A stretch of 6,301 nt of DNA from an uncultured Oscillibacter sp. (GCA_946494635.1 CAMMCS010000115.1:1-6301); one strand, 5' to 3'; positions 1-6,106 are shown, counted from the stretch's first letter. The notes: generated by a model from the letters alone, not told the origin. Numbers and translations are program-made.

Positions 1-364
1 GGACATTTTCCGGCTCGCCGTTTGCTTTCAGACGCCGCCGCTGTATTTTCCCGGATGAGGACGCTGTAATACTCGTCCGCCGGGGAACCGTTATTTTTAA
101 AATCGGCAGCGCAAGATCCATTATCTCACAGCGAACCGGTACGGAGGGAACTGTCTTATTGGCAATAAACGCTGCCAGGCGGGTGATATCCATATGATCT
201 TTATGCAGCCCGCTGATCTCTCCGGTATCCTCTACGCCAAGATACAGCTCTCCGCCATCTGTATTGGCAAAGGCCACCACAGCATCCACGATCTCACTGT
301 CCTGTAATTTATTTTTATCGCTTTTAAATTCATGGGTCATGTCTTCCCGAAAACCGATATTCAC
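1..364 (-). CDS. Schlafen AlbA_2 domain protein, N-terminal part (gene runs off the left edge)
   Basis: The minus strand reads open from the start to the window edge, about 121 codons, with no stop. The protein shows the hallmarks of the Schlafen AlbA_2 (COG2865-type) putative nucleic-acid-binding domain: an early HEFKSD motif, then AFANTDGGELYLGVED, then GEISGL, then a P-containing strand region. In this family the domain is usually followed by an ATPase-like or winged-helix part, which would lie outside the window. Members are often annotated as transcriptional regulators or RecG-like helicases, but their biochemical role is mostly undefined. I prefer the GTG at 364 because the Shine-Dalgarno stretch GAGGTGAT (376-369) lies at proper spacing from it. 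The ATG at 370 is only 2 nt from GAGG and partly overlaps that stretch; it would add MEV-type residues in the same frame. The gene is less GC-rich than the operon to its right, which hints at separate ancestry. Family call is firm; function is not. Confidence 0.9.
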   Translation of the reverse strand, partial: MNIGFREDMTHEFKSDKNKLQDSEIVDAVVAFANTDGGELYLGVEDTGEISGLHKDHMDITRLAAFIANKTVPSVPVRCEIMDLALPILKITVPRRTSITASSSGKIQRRRLKANGEPENV

Positions 365-385
365 TTCCATCACCTCTTTTGCAAC

Positions 386-414
386 ATTATAACGCACGCG
401 TGCGTTTGTGTCAA
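386..414 (-). promoter_or_regulatory. Perfect consensus sigma-A promoter of the AlbA_2 gene
   Basis: On the minus strand TTGACA (414-409) is followed by exactly 17 bases and then TATAAT (391-386). Both hexamers match consensus fully. The predicted transcription start is near 379, leaving a leader of about 10-15 nt, barely longer than the ribosome binding site. Such a strong promoter would be constitutive unless repressed, and a 16-bp palindrome fills the spacer. Confidence 0.9.
391..406. promoter_or_regulatory. Perfect 16-bp palindromic operator inside the promoter spacer
   Basis: AACGCACGCGTGCGTT equals its own reverse complement. It starts within the last bases of the -10 box and fills nearly all of the spacer, so a bound dimeric protein would block RNA polymerase. 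Its size and symmetry resemble TetR-family operators, but the binding protein is not identifiable here; the AlbA_2 protein itself or an unlinked repressor are both possible. Confidence 0.75.
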
Positions 415-755
415 CACAAATAACGCACACGTGCATTCTTGATCGTTGTAAAAAGGTTCATGAAACAGAACATGTATTCCGCACAATATACCGCTTACTC
501 AGCTTGCTTGGACAGCCCCCCGTTTCTCCGCAGCAGCAGGGCGGGGCCGTTGTCCTTCGGCCAGCGGTGCCACGTCTGATACTCCGAACAGAGATTTCGC
601 TGCCTACGGATATGAAAGGCTGCTTTTGGGAGCAGATGAATCATATTTACTGTAAAGGAAATCCGGCATATGTCCAACGGGCGCTGGCAAGCCTGCTGCC
701 GGAAAGCGCTGTCCAAATCTCTCCTCAATATAAACGCAATGCTTTCTATTTGTAA
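408..755 (+). other. Weak open reading frame, possible gene remnant (hypothetical)
   Basis: A frame of 115 codons runs from a GTG inside the operator region to a TAA at 753-755. It has no ribosome binding site, and its only in-frame ATG in the later half (612) also lacks one. The C-terminal part, from roughly residue 56 onward (RLILRTEISLP, then a WEQMNHIYCKGNPAYVQ stretch, then ALASLLPES), has plausible protein composition and codon use, whereas the first 45 residues look random. This fits the decayed 3' end of a gene that has lost its start, but I recognise no family. It may equally be a chance frame. The rest of 438-821 shows no other gene, RNA or repeat that I can support. Confidence 0.25.
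422..437. promoter_or_regulatory. Second, imperfect copy of the operator
   Basis: AACGCACACGTGCATT matches the perfect palindrome at 391-406 in 14 of 16 positions; both differences are G to A. The copies start 31 bp apart, close to three helical turns, so two dimers could bind on the same face of the DNA on either side of the -35 box. Between them, 405-420 forms another dyad (TTTGTGT-CA-ACACAAA) that covers the -35 hexamer. Confidence 0.65.
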
Positions 756-821
756 GAATAAAAAACGAATCAGAAAACCTGCAAAAGAAGGATCGTCCAT
801 GCTGCAGAGTTTTCTACATAC

Positions 822-863
822 AATGAGCCCCGCTTTTCAACAAACAGAAAAGCGGGGCTCATT
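822..863 (-). terminator. Perfect 17-bp stem-loop after the operon's last gene
   Basis: Arms 822-838 and 847-863 are exactly complementary (AATGAGCCCCGCTTTTC and its reverse complement) around an 8-nt loop. The hairpin begins 3 nt after the dehydrogenase stop codon. No U-tract follows on either strand, so this may be a non-canonical terminator or a 3' mRNA-stabilising structure rather than a textbook intrinsic terminator. Confidence 0.65.
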
Positions 864-866
864 CGC

Positions 867-1628
867 TCAGAAGCTGGTCCAGCCGCCGTCGCAGGCCAGC
901 ACCACACCGTTAATGAATTTGGATTCATCGCTGGCAAGGAACATTGCCGCATTGGCAATATCCTCCGGCATACCCATCTCCGGAGAGTGGGCCAGCAGCG
1001 CGCTGGTCCGGCCAAAGCCGAAATCATTGGCTTTCGGCATCACGAGGGGGATGTCCGTGAGAACGCCGCCGGGGGAGATGGCGTTGCAGCGGATCCCCCG
1101 CTCCATGTACATGTAGGCCGTGTTCCTGGTGGCGGACACCAGGGCCGCCTTGGAGGCGCAGTAGGCCACGCCTGCGGTCTGGTGGACAGCGCCCACAGAG
1201 GCGATATTGATGATATTCCCTCCTTCGTCTCCCTGAGCCAGGAAGGCCCTTATCGCCTCCCGCATGGCGTAGAGGGGGCCGCAGGTATTTACCCGCAGCA
1301 GATCATGGATCATCTCATCGGACACGTCGCCCACGGCGGTATTGTCATCCATGATGCCGGCGTTGTTGACCAGAATGTCCAGCCGCCCAAAGGACGTTAC
1401 CGCCAGGTCCACCATCCGCCGACTGGTGGACGGCTCACCGATATCCCCCTGGCAGGGGAGGATCTTCCCCTGCGCGTCCTTTTCCGCCGCCGCCAACTGC
1501 TCCAGACGGTCCAGCCGCCGGGCCACGGCTACCACATTGGCGCCCTCCCGGGCAAAGAGTGCGGCAATAGCTTCGCCCATACCGGCGGAGGCGCCGGTCA
1601 CAACCGCTGTTTTTCCTGCAAGACGCAT
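867..1628 (-). CDS. Classical short-chain dehydrogenase/reductase (SDR)
   Basis: The 253-residue protein has the length and full motif set of a classical SDR. The Rossmann glycine motif TGASAGMG is at residues 11-18, NNAG at 88-91, the structural Asn at 114, catalytic Ser144, and YCASK with Tyr156 and Lys160; PGGVLTD follows at 186-192. Arg37-Arg38 after the second strand suggest a preference for NADP(H), by the usual rule for this family. It would be soluble and cytoplasmic and oxidise an alcohol or reduce a carbonyl. Substrate cannot be told from sequence: SDRs with this layout are annotated as 3-oxoacyl-ACP reductase, glucose 1-dehydrogenase or steroid dehydrogenase. It is the last gene of the operon, 12 nt after the GcvT-like gene, with GGAGGG six bases before the ATG. 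There are no fatty-acid genes around it, so a catabolic role linked to its operon partners is more likely. Confidence 0.96.
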   Translation of the reverse strand: MRLAGKTAVVTGASAGMGEAIAALFAREGANVVAVARRLDRLEQLAAAEKDAQGKILPCQGDIGEPSTSRRMVDLAVTSFGRLDILVNNAGIMDDNTAVGDVSDEMIHDLLRVNTCGPLYAMREAIRAFLAQGDEGGNIINIASVGAVHQTAGVAYCASKAALVSATRNTAYMYMERGIRCNAISPGGVLTDIPLVMPKANDFGFGRTSALLAHSPEMGMPEDIANAAMFLASDESKFINGVVLACDGGWTSF

Positions 1629-1640
1629 ATTCTTCCCTCC

Positions 1641-2636
1641 TTACAGCCAGTTCTTCTCCGTAATGACAGCCGGGGAAGCATTTTCCCCCACGGTTACCTG
1701 CTCGCCCAGTACCGCTTTATCCGCCTCGATCACCGCAAAGCCGATGTTCTTTTCCACGGTGTAGCCGTAAATCGCCGCCCGAACAAAGCCGCAGGGCACC
1801 CCGTAGCGGTACACGATCTCCCGCTGGGCAATATCCTCGTAGGACTCCGCCAGATACTCCAGGCCCACCAGCTGATACCGGGGACCCTCCTCCCTGGCAT
1901 TAACCAGGGCGTCCCGCCCGATAAAGTCCTTCTCCAGGTTTACCGACCAGTCCAGGCCGCACTCGTAAGGGGTAAGACCGTACATATCCTGCCGCAGGGC
2001 GAAGCCCTTCTCCACCGGCAGGCTGCGGACATAGACCTCCAGGATGGTCAGCTCCGGCGCGCCGGCGGCATCGCAGGCGCGCCGGATGGATGCCTCCACC
2101 GCCTTGGTATCCTCGATCCGGCAGTACACCTCGTACCCCAGTTCCCCGGTGAAACCGGAGCGGTGGATCTTCACCGCCGCGCTGTCCAGCACCGCGTCCA
2201 TCATGGCAAAGCGTTTGAGTCCATCCGCGGGCCGGTCCAGCATGGCGTCCATGACGGCCAGGGATTTGGGCCCCTGGACGGCGTACATATCCACCTGCGC
2301 GGTGATATCGGCGCAGCTTATGTCGTACCCGCTCCGGTGCCGCTCCGCCCACCGGAGGAACTGAGGCGCGTACAGGGTGGATACCCAGTAGCGGTCCTGA
2401 TCCATGTGCATAACGATGGTGTCGTCGATGATCCTGCCCTCTTCATTGAGCATGGTGGTATATTTGCTGCGGCCCGCCGGAATTTTGGTGATGGCTCCCA
2501 CAAAGAGCCGGTCCAGAAACCGCTCCGCGTCCCCTCCTGTGACCTCCACCAGATCGTGGGTCCACCGGTACCAGCCGGCGTTTTCCCGCACCGCCTGGTG
2601 CTGGGCCCGGGCGGCCTGATCGTTTTTGAACAGCAT
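1641..2636 (-). CDS. GcvT-like tetrahydrofolate-dependent aminomethyl/methyltransferase family protein
   Basis: The 331-residue protein follows the GcvT/DmdA fold from end to end. LNEEGRIIDD (63-72) aligns with the folate-site segment in which GcvT carries its catalytic Asp, here Asp71. VQGPKS is at 120-125, HRSGFTGELGYEV at 158-170, and TPYECGLDWSV at 222-232. The C-terminal barrel keeps GFVRAAIYGYTVEKNIGFAVIE (283-304). It is somewhat shorter than typical GcvT (about 360-370 residues), and its tail lacks the usual closing PFY-type motif. Known members transfer a one-carbon group from an N-, S- or O-methyl substrate to tetrahydrofolate (glycine cleavage, DMSP demethylase, LigM/DesA-type aryl O-demethylases). 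No gcvP, gcvH or lpd lies nearby, so a substrate-specific demethylase is the better guess than glycine cleavage. It is the middle gene of the operon, 18 nt after the 400-residue gene, with a GGAGG 9 nt before the ATG. Family is firm; substrate unknown. Confidence 0.92.
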   Translation of the reverse strand: MLFKNDQAARAQHQAVRENAGWYRWTHDLVEVTGGDAERFLDRLFVGAITKIPAGRSKYTTMLNEEGRIIDDTIVMHMDQDRYWVSTLYAPQFLRWAERHRSGYDISCADITAQVDMYAVQGPKSLAVMDAMLDRPADGLKRFAMMDAVLDSAAVKIHRSGFTGELGYEVYCRIEDTKAVEASIRRACDAAGAPELTILEVYVRSLPVEKGFALRQDMYGLTPYECGLDWSVNLEKDFIGRDALVNAREEGPRYQLVGLEYLAESYEDIAQREIVYRYGVPCGFVRAAIYGYTVEKNIGFAVIEADKAVLGEQVTVGENASPAVITEKNWL

Positions 2637-2654
2637 GGAATCTCTCCTCCCCTC

Positions 2655-3857
2655 TTATACCATCCGCTTGTCGACCTTGCGGCCGATGTGGATATCCATA
2701 TACTCATCGTCTTTTCCTGTGAACCAGCAGGACCACTCCGCAGAGACCATGGTCTTGACCATGTTGTGCCAGAGCACCTCGTAGCCGGTGGTAAGTTCGT
2801 CCACCGGGGCCATGGGGAAGCGGCCGTTGAAAGTCTCGGTGTCCACCCGGATGACCACTTCCTCCTTGGTAAACCGCTCCAGGAAGCAGGGGACCAACTG
2901 GGTGTCCAGCACAGCCTTGATATAGCCGCCCATGAGACGGGGATCGTTGCTGCCGATGTCGTGGGGAACGCCCAGCCAGCTGCGCATACCCTCCACGGCA
3001 AAGGGCTCGATAAAGGCGTTCTTTCCGGCGGTAGCGAAGACGATCTTGAAGATCCGCTCAAATTCCTCGTCGCTTTCCGCCATGTCCCGGATGGCGATGA
3101 GGGGGAAGGCCACGCACCACACCCAGCCCTTCTCCATGCACCAGCGGTAGGCCCAGGTAAAGCTCTTCTCCTCACCGAAAGCCTGGCTGTAGCAGCCGTT
3201 GCGGAGGATCTGCCCCGCCTTGACCCGTCGCTCCGGCGGCGTGTCGTGGACCGGATCTGCCGGCTGGTTCATGTGGTCCAGCCAGCCCTGTTTGGGAAGG
3301 TTGTACACATCCCGGCGTTCCGCCACCACCCGGCAGTGGCAGTCGCCGCAGCCCCGGGCCTCGCACATGTTGAGGGCCACCTCGTTTTCTCCATTGGGGC
3401 TGTTGAGGTCAAAGTTGGCGGTGAACATGGCGGTGGTCATGTTGCACAACTCCGCCCCCACGATGTCCCAGGGGCAGGTGTCCAGCTCCTTTTCCACCCG
3501 GTCGTGGGTGAACTGGATCACACGGCCGGCCATATTCTCATACTCGTCGCCGGAATCGCCGAAAATGCCGCCCAGCCAGGCGTCCCGCTTGCAGAACTCG
3601 GGAATGTTCCACTCGTTGAAAAACTCCTGCATGTACAGGTCGCTGGAGGCCGACATGTTCATCATATAGGAGATCTCACAGATCGCGCTGGTCCGCTTTT
3701 CAAAATCCGGTTCCAGGATCCGCATGACCTGGAACAGATTGGCACAGAAGGCCGCGATCTGCCGTACGGCATATTGGTAGGCCTCCTTCTCCGGGATCAG
3801 CTTTCCCCACACTGTCTCCACACATTTGCTGCTCTCCAGCTTGTCCAGTAGTGCCAT
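2655..3857 (-). CDS. Cysteine-rich 400-residue protein of unknown function, first gene of the operon
   Basis: I do not recognise this family with confidence. The start at 3857 is fixed by AGGAGG (3870-3865) 7 nt upstream; the open frame continues to 4109, but that extension crosses the promoter. The protein is mostly helical at the N-terminus (1-120), has no signal peptide or clear membrane span, and carries many Cys and Trp. Residues 125-180 contain CPW (128-130), Cys138 and a cluster CEARGCGDCHCRVVAE with Cys165, 170, 173 and 175. The GDxxCR pattern after an acidic/aromatic region recalls the V4R (4-vinyl reductase) and ATC-hydrolase-like folds, but this is a pattern impression only. The cluster could bind a metal or Fe-S centre. 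The second half (220-380) has aromatic-rich segments such as TWAYRWCMEKGWVWC, and shows no family I know. Being first in an operon with a GcvT-like transferase and an SDR, it probably supplies the substrate-specific step or a substrate-binding role. Confidence 0.8.
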   Translation of the reverse strand: MALLDKLESSKCVETVWGKLIPEKEAYQYAVRQIAAFCANLFQVMRILEPDFEKRTSAICEISYMMNMSASSDLYMQEFFNEWNIPEFCKRDAWLGGIFGDSGDEYENMAGRVIQFTHDRVEKELDTCPWDIVGAELCNMTTAMFTANFDLNSPNGENEVALNMCEARGCGDCHCRVVAERRDVYNLPKQGWLDHMNQPADPVHDTPPERRVKAGQILRNGCYSQAFGEEKSFTWAYRWCMEKGWVWCVAFPLIAIRDMAESDEEFERIFKIVFATAGKNAFIEPFAVEGMRSWLGVPHDIGSNDPRLMGGYIKAVLDTQLVPCFLERFTKEEVVIRVDTETFNGRFPMAPVDELTTGYEVLWHNMVKTMVSAEWSCWFTGKDDEYMDIHIGRKVDKRMV

Positions 3858-3912
3858 ATGCTTTCCTCCTTTTGCTCTCCCGGCGGTGCCGGAAGGATGA
3901 TTGGATACGAAA

Positions 3913-3941
3913 ATTATACGGTGTCCGGACTCTTGGCGAAA
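3913..3941 (-). promoter_or_regulatory. Promoter of the three-gene operon, strong -10 with weak -35
   Basis: On the minus strand TATAAT (3918-3913) is a perfect -10, while the hexamer 17 bases upstream is TTTCGC (3941-3936), a poor -35. Transcription should begin near 3906, giving a leader of about 49 nt before the 3857 start. The spacer holds the 8-bp palindrome GTCCGGAC (3923-3930). A perfect -10 with no -35 suggests dependence on an activator. Confidence 0.7.
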
Positions 3942-3943
3942 GG

Positions 3944-3989
3944 CCACAGACCGGCAGGGATTTCCTCCCGGGACGCCTGCCGTCTGTGG
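3944..3989. promoter_or_regulatory. Long imperfect inverted repeat, candidate activator site
   Basis: CCACAGACCGGCAGG (3944-3958) pairs with CCTGCCGTCTGTGG (3976-3989), with one unpaired base and a 17-nt centre that itself contains the palindrome TCCCGGGA (3966-3973). Relative to the predicted operon start it spans roughly -38 to -83, immediately upstream of the weak -35. This is the expected place for the divergently encoded PucR/CdaR-type regulator to bind; that assignment is inference. Confidence 0.6.
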
Positions 3990-4121
3990 GGTGGGGAGAC
4001 CCCGCATCTTCCGCTGCCGGCACAGAGCAGCCGCTGCGGAGGAAGGAGTTACAGGGGGCACCTTTGGCAACACCCCACAAATTGAAGGCGTCCACCAGAA
4101 AAAAAGCAAGCAAATTGACGG

Positions 4122-4165
4122 CTGCCAGAGGTCCCTTCCGCCGGCTGACCGCCTTGCCTTGGCAG
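4122..4165. repeat. Weak dyad overlapping the regulator promoter
   Basis: CTGCCAGAGG (4122-4131) and CCTTGGCAG (4157-4165) are inverted copies with one missing base. The right arm overlaps the -35 region of the regulator promoter, where autoregulation could act. The arms are short and only loosely related to the repeat at 3944-3989. The remaining intergenic bases 3990-4121 show no gene or known RNA, only a short imperfect dyad (4010-4017 with 4033-4040). Confidence 0.3.
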
Positions 4166-4182
4166 GTGCGTCGTGCTAAAAT
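4154..4182 (+). promoter_or_regulatory. Extended -10 promoter of the PucR/CdaR-type regulator
   Basis: TTGCCT (4154-4159) and TAAAAT (4177-4182) are 17 bases apart, and TGC directly precedes the -10, giving an extended -10 element. The start of transcription should be near 4189. That leaves only about 6 nt before the ATG at 4195 but about 45 nt before the ATG at 4234, which supports the latter as the translation start. Confidence 0.65.
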
Positions 4183-4233
4183 TATTATAGAAGAATGAAA
4201 AAGACAGTATTTTCAGGCAGGGAGGCGGGGGCG

Positions 4234-5790
4234 ATGAAGCTGAACACGGAGATTATCCGGCAGGCGCTGGAGGGAGAGATCCCTGTCCGGTGCAGGGGCA
4301 GACGGGATCTGTCGCTGCACCTGGGGCGGCCGGAGTATTTTCTGCCCGGCGGCCGGCGCTTTTTTGCCGGCCACCTGTACGTTGCCCGGGGCGAACAGCT
4401 GCCCCAGCGTCCGGAGATCGAGCGGGGCGCGGCGCTGCTGTGTGTGGGGGAGAGCATGTATCTCCCCTACTACCTGGAGGACTGCTGCGTGCTTCAGGTG
4501 GGAGAGAGGACAGATCTCTGCCGCCTGTTCAATCTCCTTACCGCCGTCTACGACCGCTATGACGCCTGGAGCCAGAGCTTGTCCCACGTCCTCGCTACCA
4601 GCGGAAGCGTCCGGGAGATGATCGCCTGCAGCCAGGAGATTTTCGGAAACCCTCTCTTTGTGCTCAATAAGGAGTTCCATTTTCTGGCCCAGAGCAGCTA
4701 TTCCGGCCTGCCTCTCACAGAGTGGGAGAAAGGCGCCTCCCGCCAGTCCGGCGGCGACGCCCTGGATCTGCCCCTCCTGAGCACGTTTCTGGAGCATGCG
4801 GAGCTGAACACCCAGAAGCGCGGGGCCATGCTCATCAATATCCTGGACAGCAGCACCCTCTGCGTCAATCTTTTTCAGAGCGGCGTCTACAGCGGGTGCC
4901 TCATTGTGGACTACCGGAGGCGGGAGCACTGCCGGGCGGACGACGCCCTGGCAGAGTATCTGTCCGGACAGATCGAACTGGCTCTGGCCCGGTATACCGC
5001 CCCGGCGGGAGATGAGCGAACCTCCCTGCGGCAGACCTTCCAGAGCCTGATCGAGGGCCTGCCGGCGGATCTGGAGCAGCAGTGGCTGCTGGAGTGCAGC
5101 CAGGCGGGCCGGGAGTATCTCTGCGTGAAAGTCCGCTTTGGCAGCCGCCTGGCTCAGCTGCCCATCGGCTACCTGTGCCGCATGCTGGAGCAGTCCTTTC
5201 CCGGGAGCGTAGCCTTCCCACACGACGGCGCTATGGTGGCCTTTGTGGAGACCGGGTCTCTGGAGAAACCGGGGAAAGATCCTCTGCAGGTCCTCCAGGA
5301 GCGGTTTGCGCTGTTCAACGCCGGAAAGGATCTCCGGGTGGGTATCAGCGATCCCTTCCGGGATATTTACCGGGCCCAGCTCTACTACCTGCAGGCCTGT
5401 GCCGCCCTGGACAACGGCCGCCTGTTTAATCCGGGAAAGCGCTGCTGTCTCTTCCAGGACTACGCCCTCACAGAGCTCATCATCAATGCCCTGGGAAAGC
5501 TTCCCGCGGAAATGTACTACTCCCAAGGTCTGCGGCGTCTGGCGGAACATGACAGCTCCGCCCCAGTCAGCTATATTGAGACTCTCCGGGCCTATCTGAA
5601 CCGGAATATGTCGATCACCAGAACTGCCGCCGCTCTGTACCTCAACCGCAGCACCCTGCTGGAGCGGATCGGTCGGATCAAGCGGGAACTGGGCTCGGAT
5701 CTCCAGGACCCGGAGGAGCGGCTGCGCCTACAGATCCTGCTGAAAGCCATGGAGATCCAGGCGGCACTGCAGACCGGGAATCAGAGTTGA
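4234..5790 (+). CDS. PucR/CdaR-family transcriptional regulator
   Basis: The ATG at 4234 is chosen because GGGAGG (4220-4225) lies 8 nt before it; the ATG at 4195 has no such site. This gives 518 residues. The C-terminal 60-70 residues are the family's HTH_30-type helix-turn-helix, with the core ITRTAAALYLNRSTLLERIG around 461-480, preceded by LRAYLNRN and followed by an L-x-D-P-E-x-R-L run. The middle (about 285-405) fits the GGDEF-like CdaR domain, including VGISDPFRD and an aromatic-rich segment before QACAALDNGRLF. The N-terminal half resembles the PucR sensory region and probably senses a pathway ligand. Such proteins usually activate adjacent catabolic genes; here the target would be the divergent three-gene operon. 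It ends in its own terminator 2 nt after the stop. Family call is strong; ligand unknown. Confidence 0.9.
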   Translation: MKLNTEIIRQALEGEIPVRCRGRRDLSLHLGRPEYFLPGGRRFFAGHLYVARGEQLPQRPEIERGAALLCVGESMYLPYYLEDCCVLQVGERTDLCRLFNLLTAVYDRYDAWSQSLSHVLATSGSVREMIACSQEIFGNPLFVLNKEFHFLAQSSYSGLPLTEWEKGASRQSGGDALDLPLLSTFLEHAELNTQKRGAMLINILDSSTLCVNLFQSGVYSGCLIVDYRRREHCRADDALAEYLSGQIELALARYTAPAGDERTSLRQTFQSLIEGLPADLEQQWLLECSQAGREYLCVKVRFGSRLAQLPIGYLCRMLEQSFPGSVAFPHDGAMVAFVETGSLEKPGKDPLQVLQERFALFNAGKDLRVGISDPFRDIYRAQLYYLQACAALDNGRLFNPGKRCCLFQDYALTELIINALGKLPAEMYYSQGLRRLAEHDSSAPVSYIETLRAYLNRNMSITRTAAALYLNRSTLLERIGRIKRELGSDLQDPEERLRLQILLKAMEIQAALQTGNQS

Positions 5791-5791
5791 C

Positions 5792-5830
5792 AGGAGGGCC
5801 CCCGCAGGTAATGCCTGCGGGGGCCCTCTT
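5792..5830 (+). terminator. Strong rho-independent terminator of the regulator gene
   Basis: GAGGGCCCCCGCAGG (5794-5808) pairs perfectly with 5814-5828 around a TAATG loop, and an A-U plus a G-U pair extend the stem to 5792-5830. On the plus strand TTCGTTTT follows, a short broken U-tract. The minus strand has no U-run after the hairpin, so it should mainly stop rightward transcription. Confidence 0.88.
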
Positions 5831-5834
5831 CGTT

Positions 5835-5849
5835 TTGCCCGGCGGGCAA
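5835..5849 (-). terminator. Small hairpin directly after the 71-residue gene
   Basis: TTGCCC (5835-5840) and GGGCAA (5844-5849) form a 6-bp stem with a 3-nt loop immediately after the TGA of the small leftward gene. There is no U-tract, only AAAACG beyond it. Together with the large hairpin at 5792-5830 it could act as a processing or pause site for the leftward transcript. Confidence 0.35.
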
Positions 5850-6065
5850 TCACTCTCCCAGAGCCTTCAACGCCGCGTCGATCTCCTCCACCTTAGCCGC
5901 GTCCAGCCCCGCCTGGGGAAAGGATGCCAGCTTGCGGAAGGTCAGAGCCCCTACCAGCTTCATCTGAGGATTGGTCTTGAAACCAGGGGCGTATTTCTCC
6001 AGCAGATCTGCTGCCGCCTCGTTCTTCATCAGTTCCTTTACCTTGCTGTCGACAGAAAGCGCCAT
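5850..6065 (-). CDS. Small 71-residue helical protein of unknown function
   Basis: The start at 6065 is supported by AGGAGG with an 8-nt spacing. The protein has no cysteine and no signal or membrane segment. It reads as a compact helical domain: VKELMKNEAAADLLEKYAPGF, then a NPQMKLVGALTFRKLASFPQ segment, then a charged amphipathic helix DAAKVEEIDAALKAL at the end. I have an impression that similar helical domains occur as stand-alone proteins or C-terminal add-ons in gut Firmicutes, but I cannot name a family. It is transcribed towards the regulator, not part of the three-gene operon. A role with the neighbouring genes is possible only by proximity. That it is a true gene is well supported by the ribosome binding site, the composition and the clean ends. 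Confidence 0.8.
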   Translation of the reverse strand: MALSVDSKVKELMKNEAAADLLEKYAPGFKTNPQMKLVGALTFRKLASFPQAGLDAAKVEEIDAALKALGE

Positions 6066-6106
6066 GTCTGTATCCTCCTTCTGTAAATTGCCGTTTCCGT
6101 GCTGTG

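Noticed and set aside
987..3851. A 954-codon plus-strand frame antisense to the whole three-gene operon.
   Set aside because: Its composition is His/Gly/Val/Pro-rich without domains, it spans three genes with clear families or start signals, and it has no ribosome binding site. Long antisense frames arise in GC-rich genes through codon bias.
3858..4109. An N-terminal extension of the 400-residue protein to a start at 4109.
   Set aside because: It would cover the -10 box and inverted repeat, has no ribosome binding site, and its residues look random; AGGAGG before 3857 marks the start.
4195..4233. An earlier ATG for the regulator at 4195.
   Set aside because: No Shine-Dalgarno site precedes it and it lies only about 6 nt after the predicted transcription start.
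3858..4233. A riboswitch or T-box leader in the divergent intergenic region.
   Set aside because: I looked for glycine, THF and SAM riboswitch hallmarks because of the one-carbon theme and found none; the structure present is DNA-level inverted repeats upstream of the promoter rather than within a leader.
4213..5550. A 445-codon minus-strand frame opposite the regulator.
   Set aside because: It is antisense to a well-supported PucR/CdaR-type gene and shows no motif or start signal of its own.
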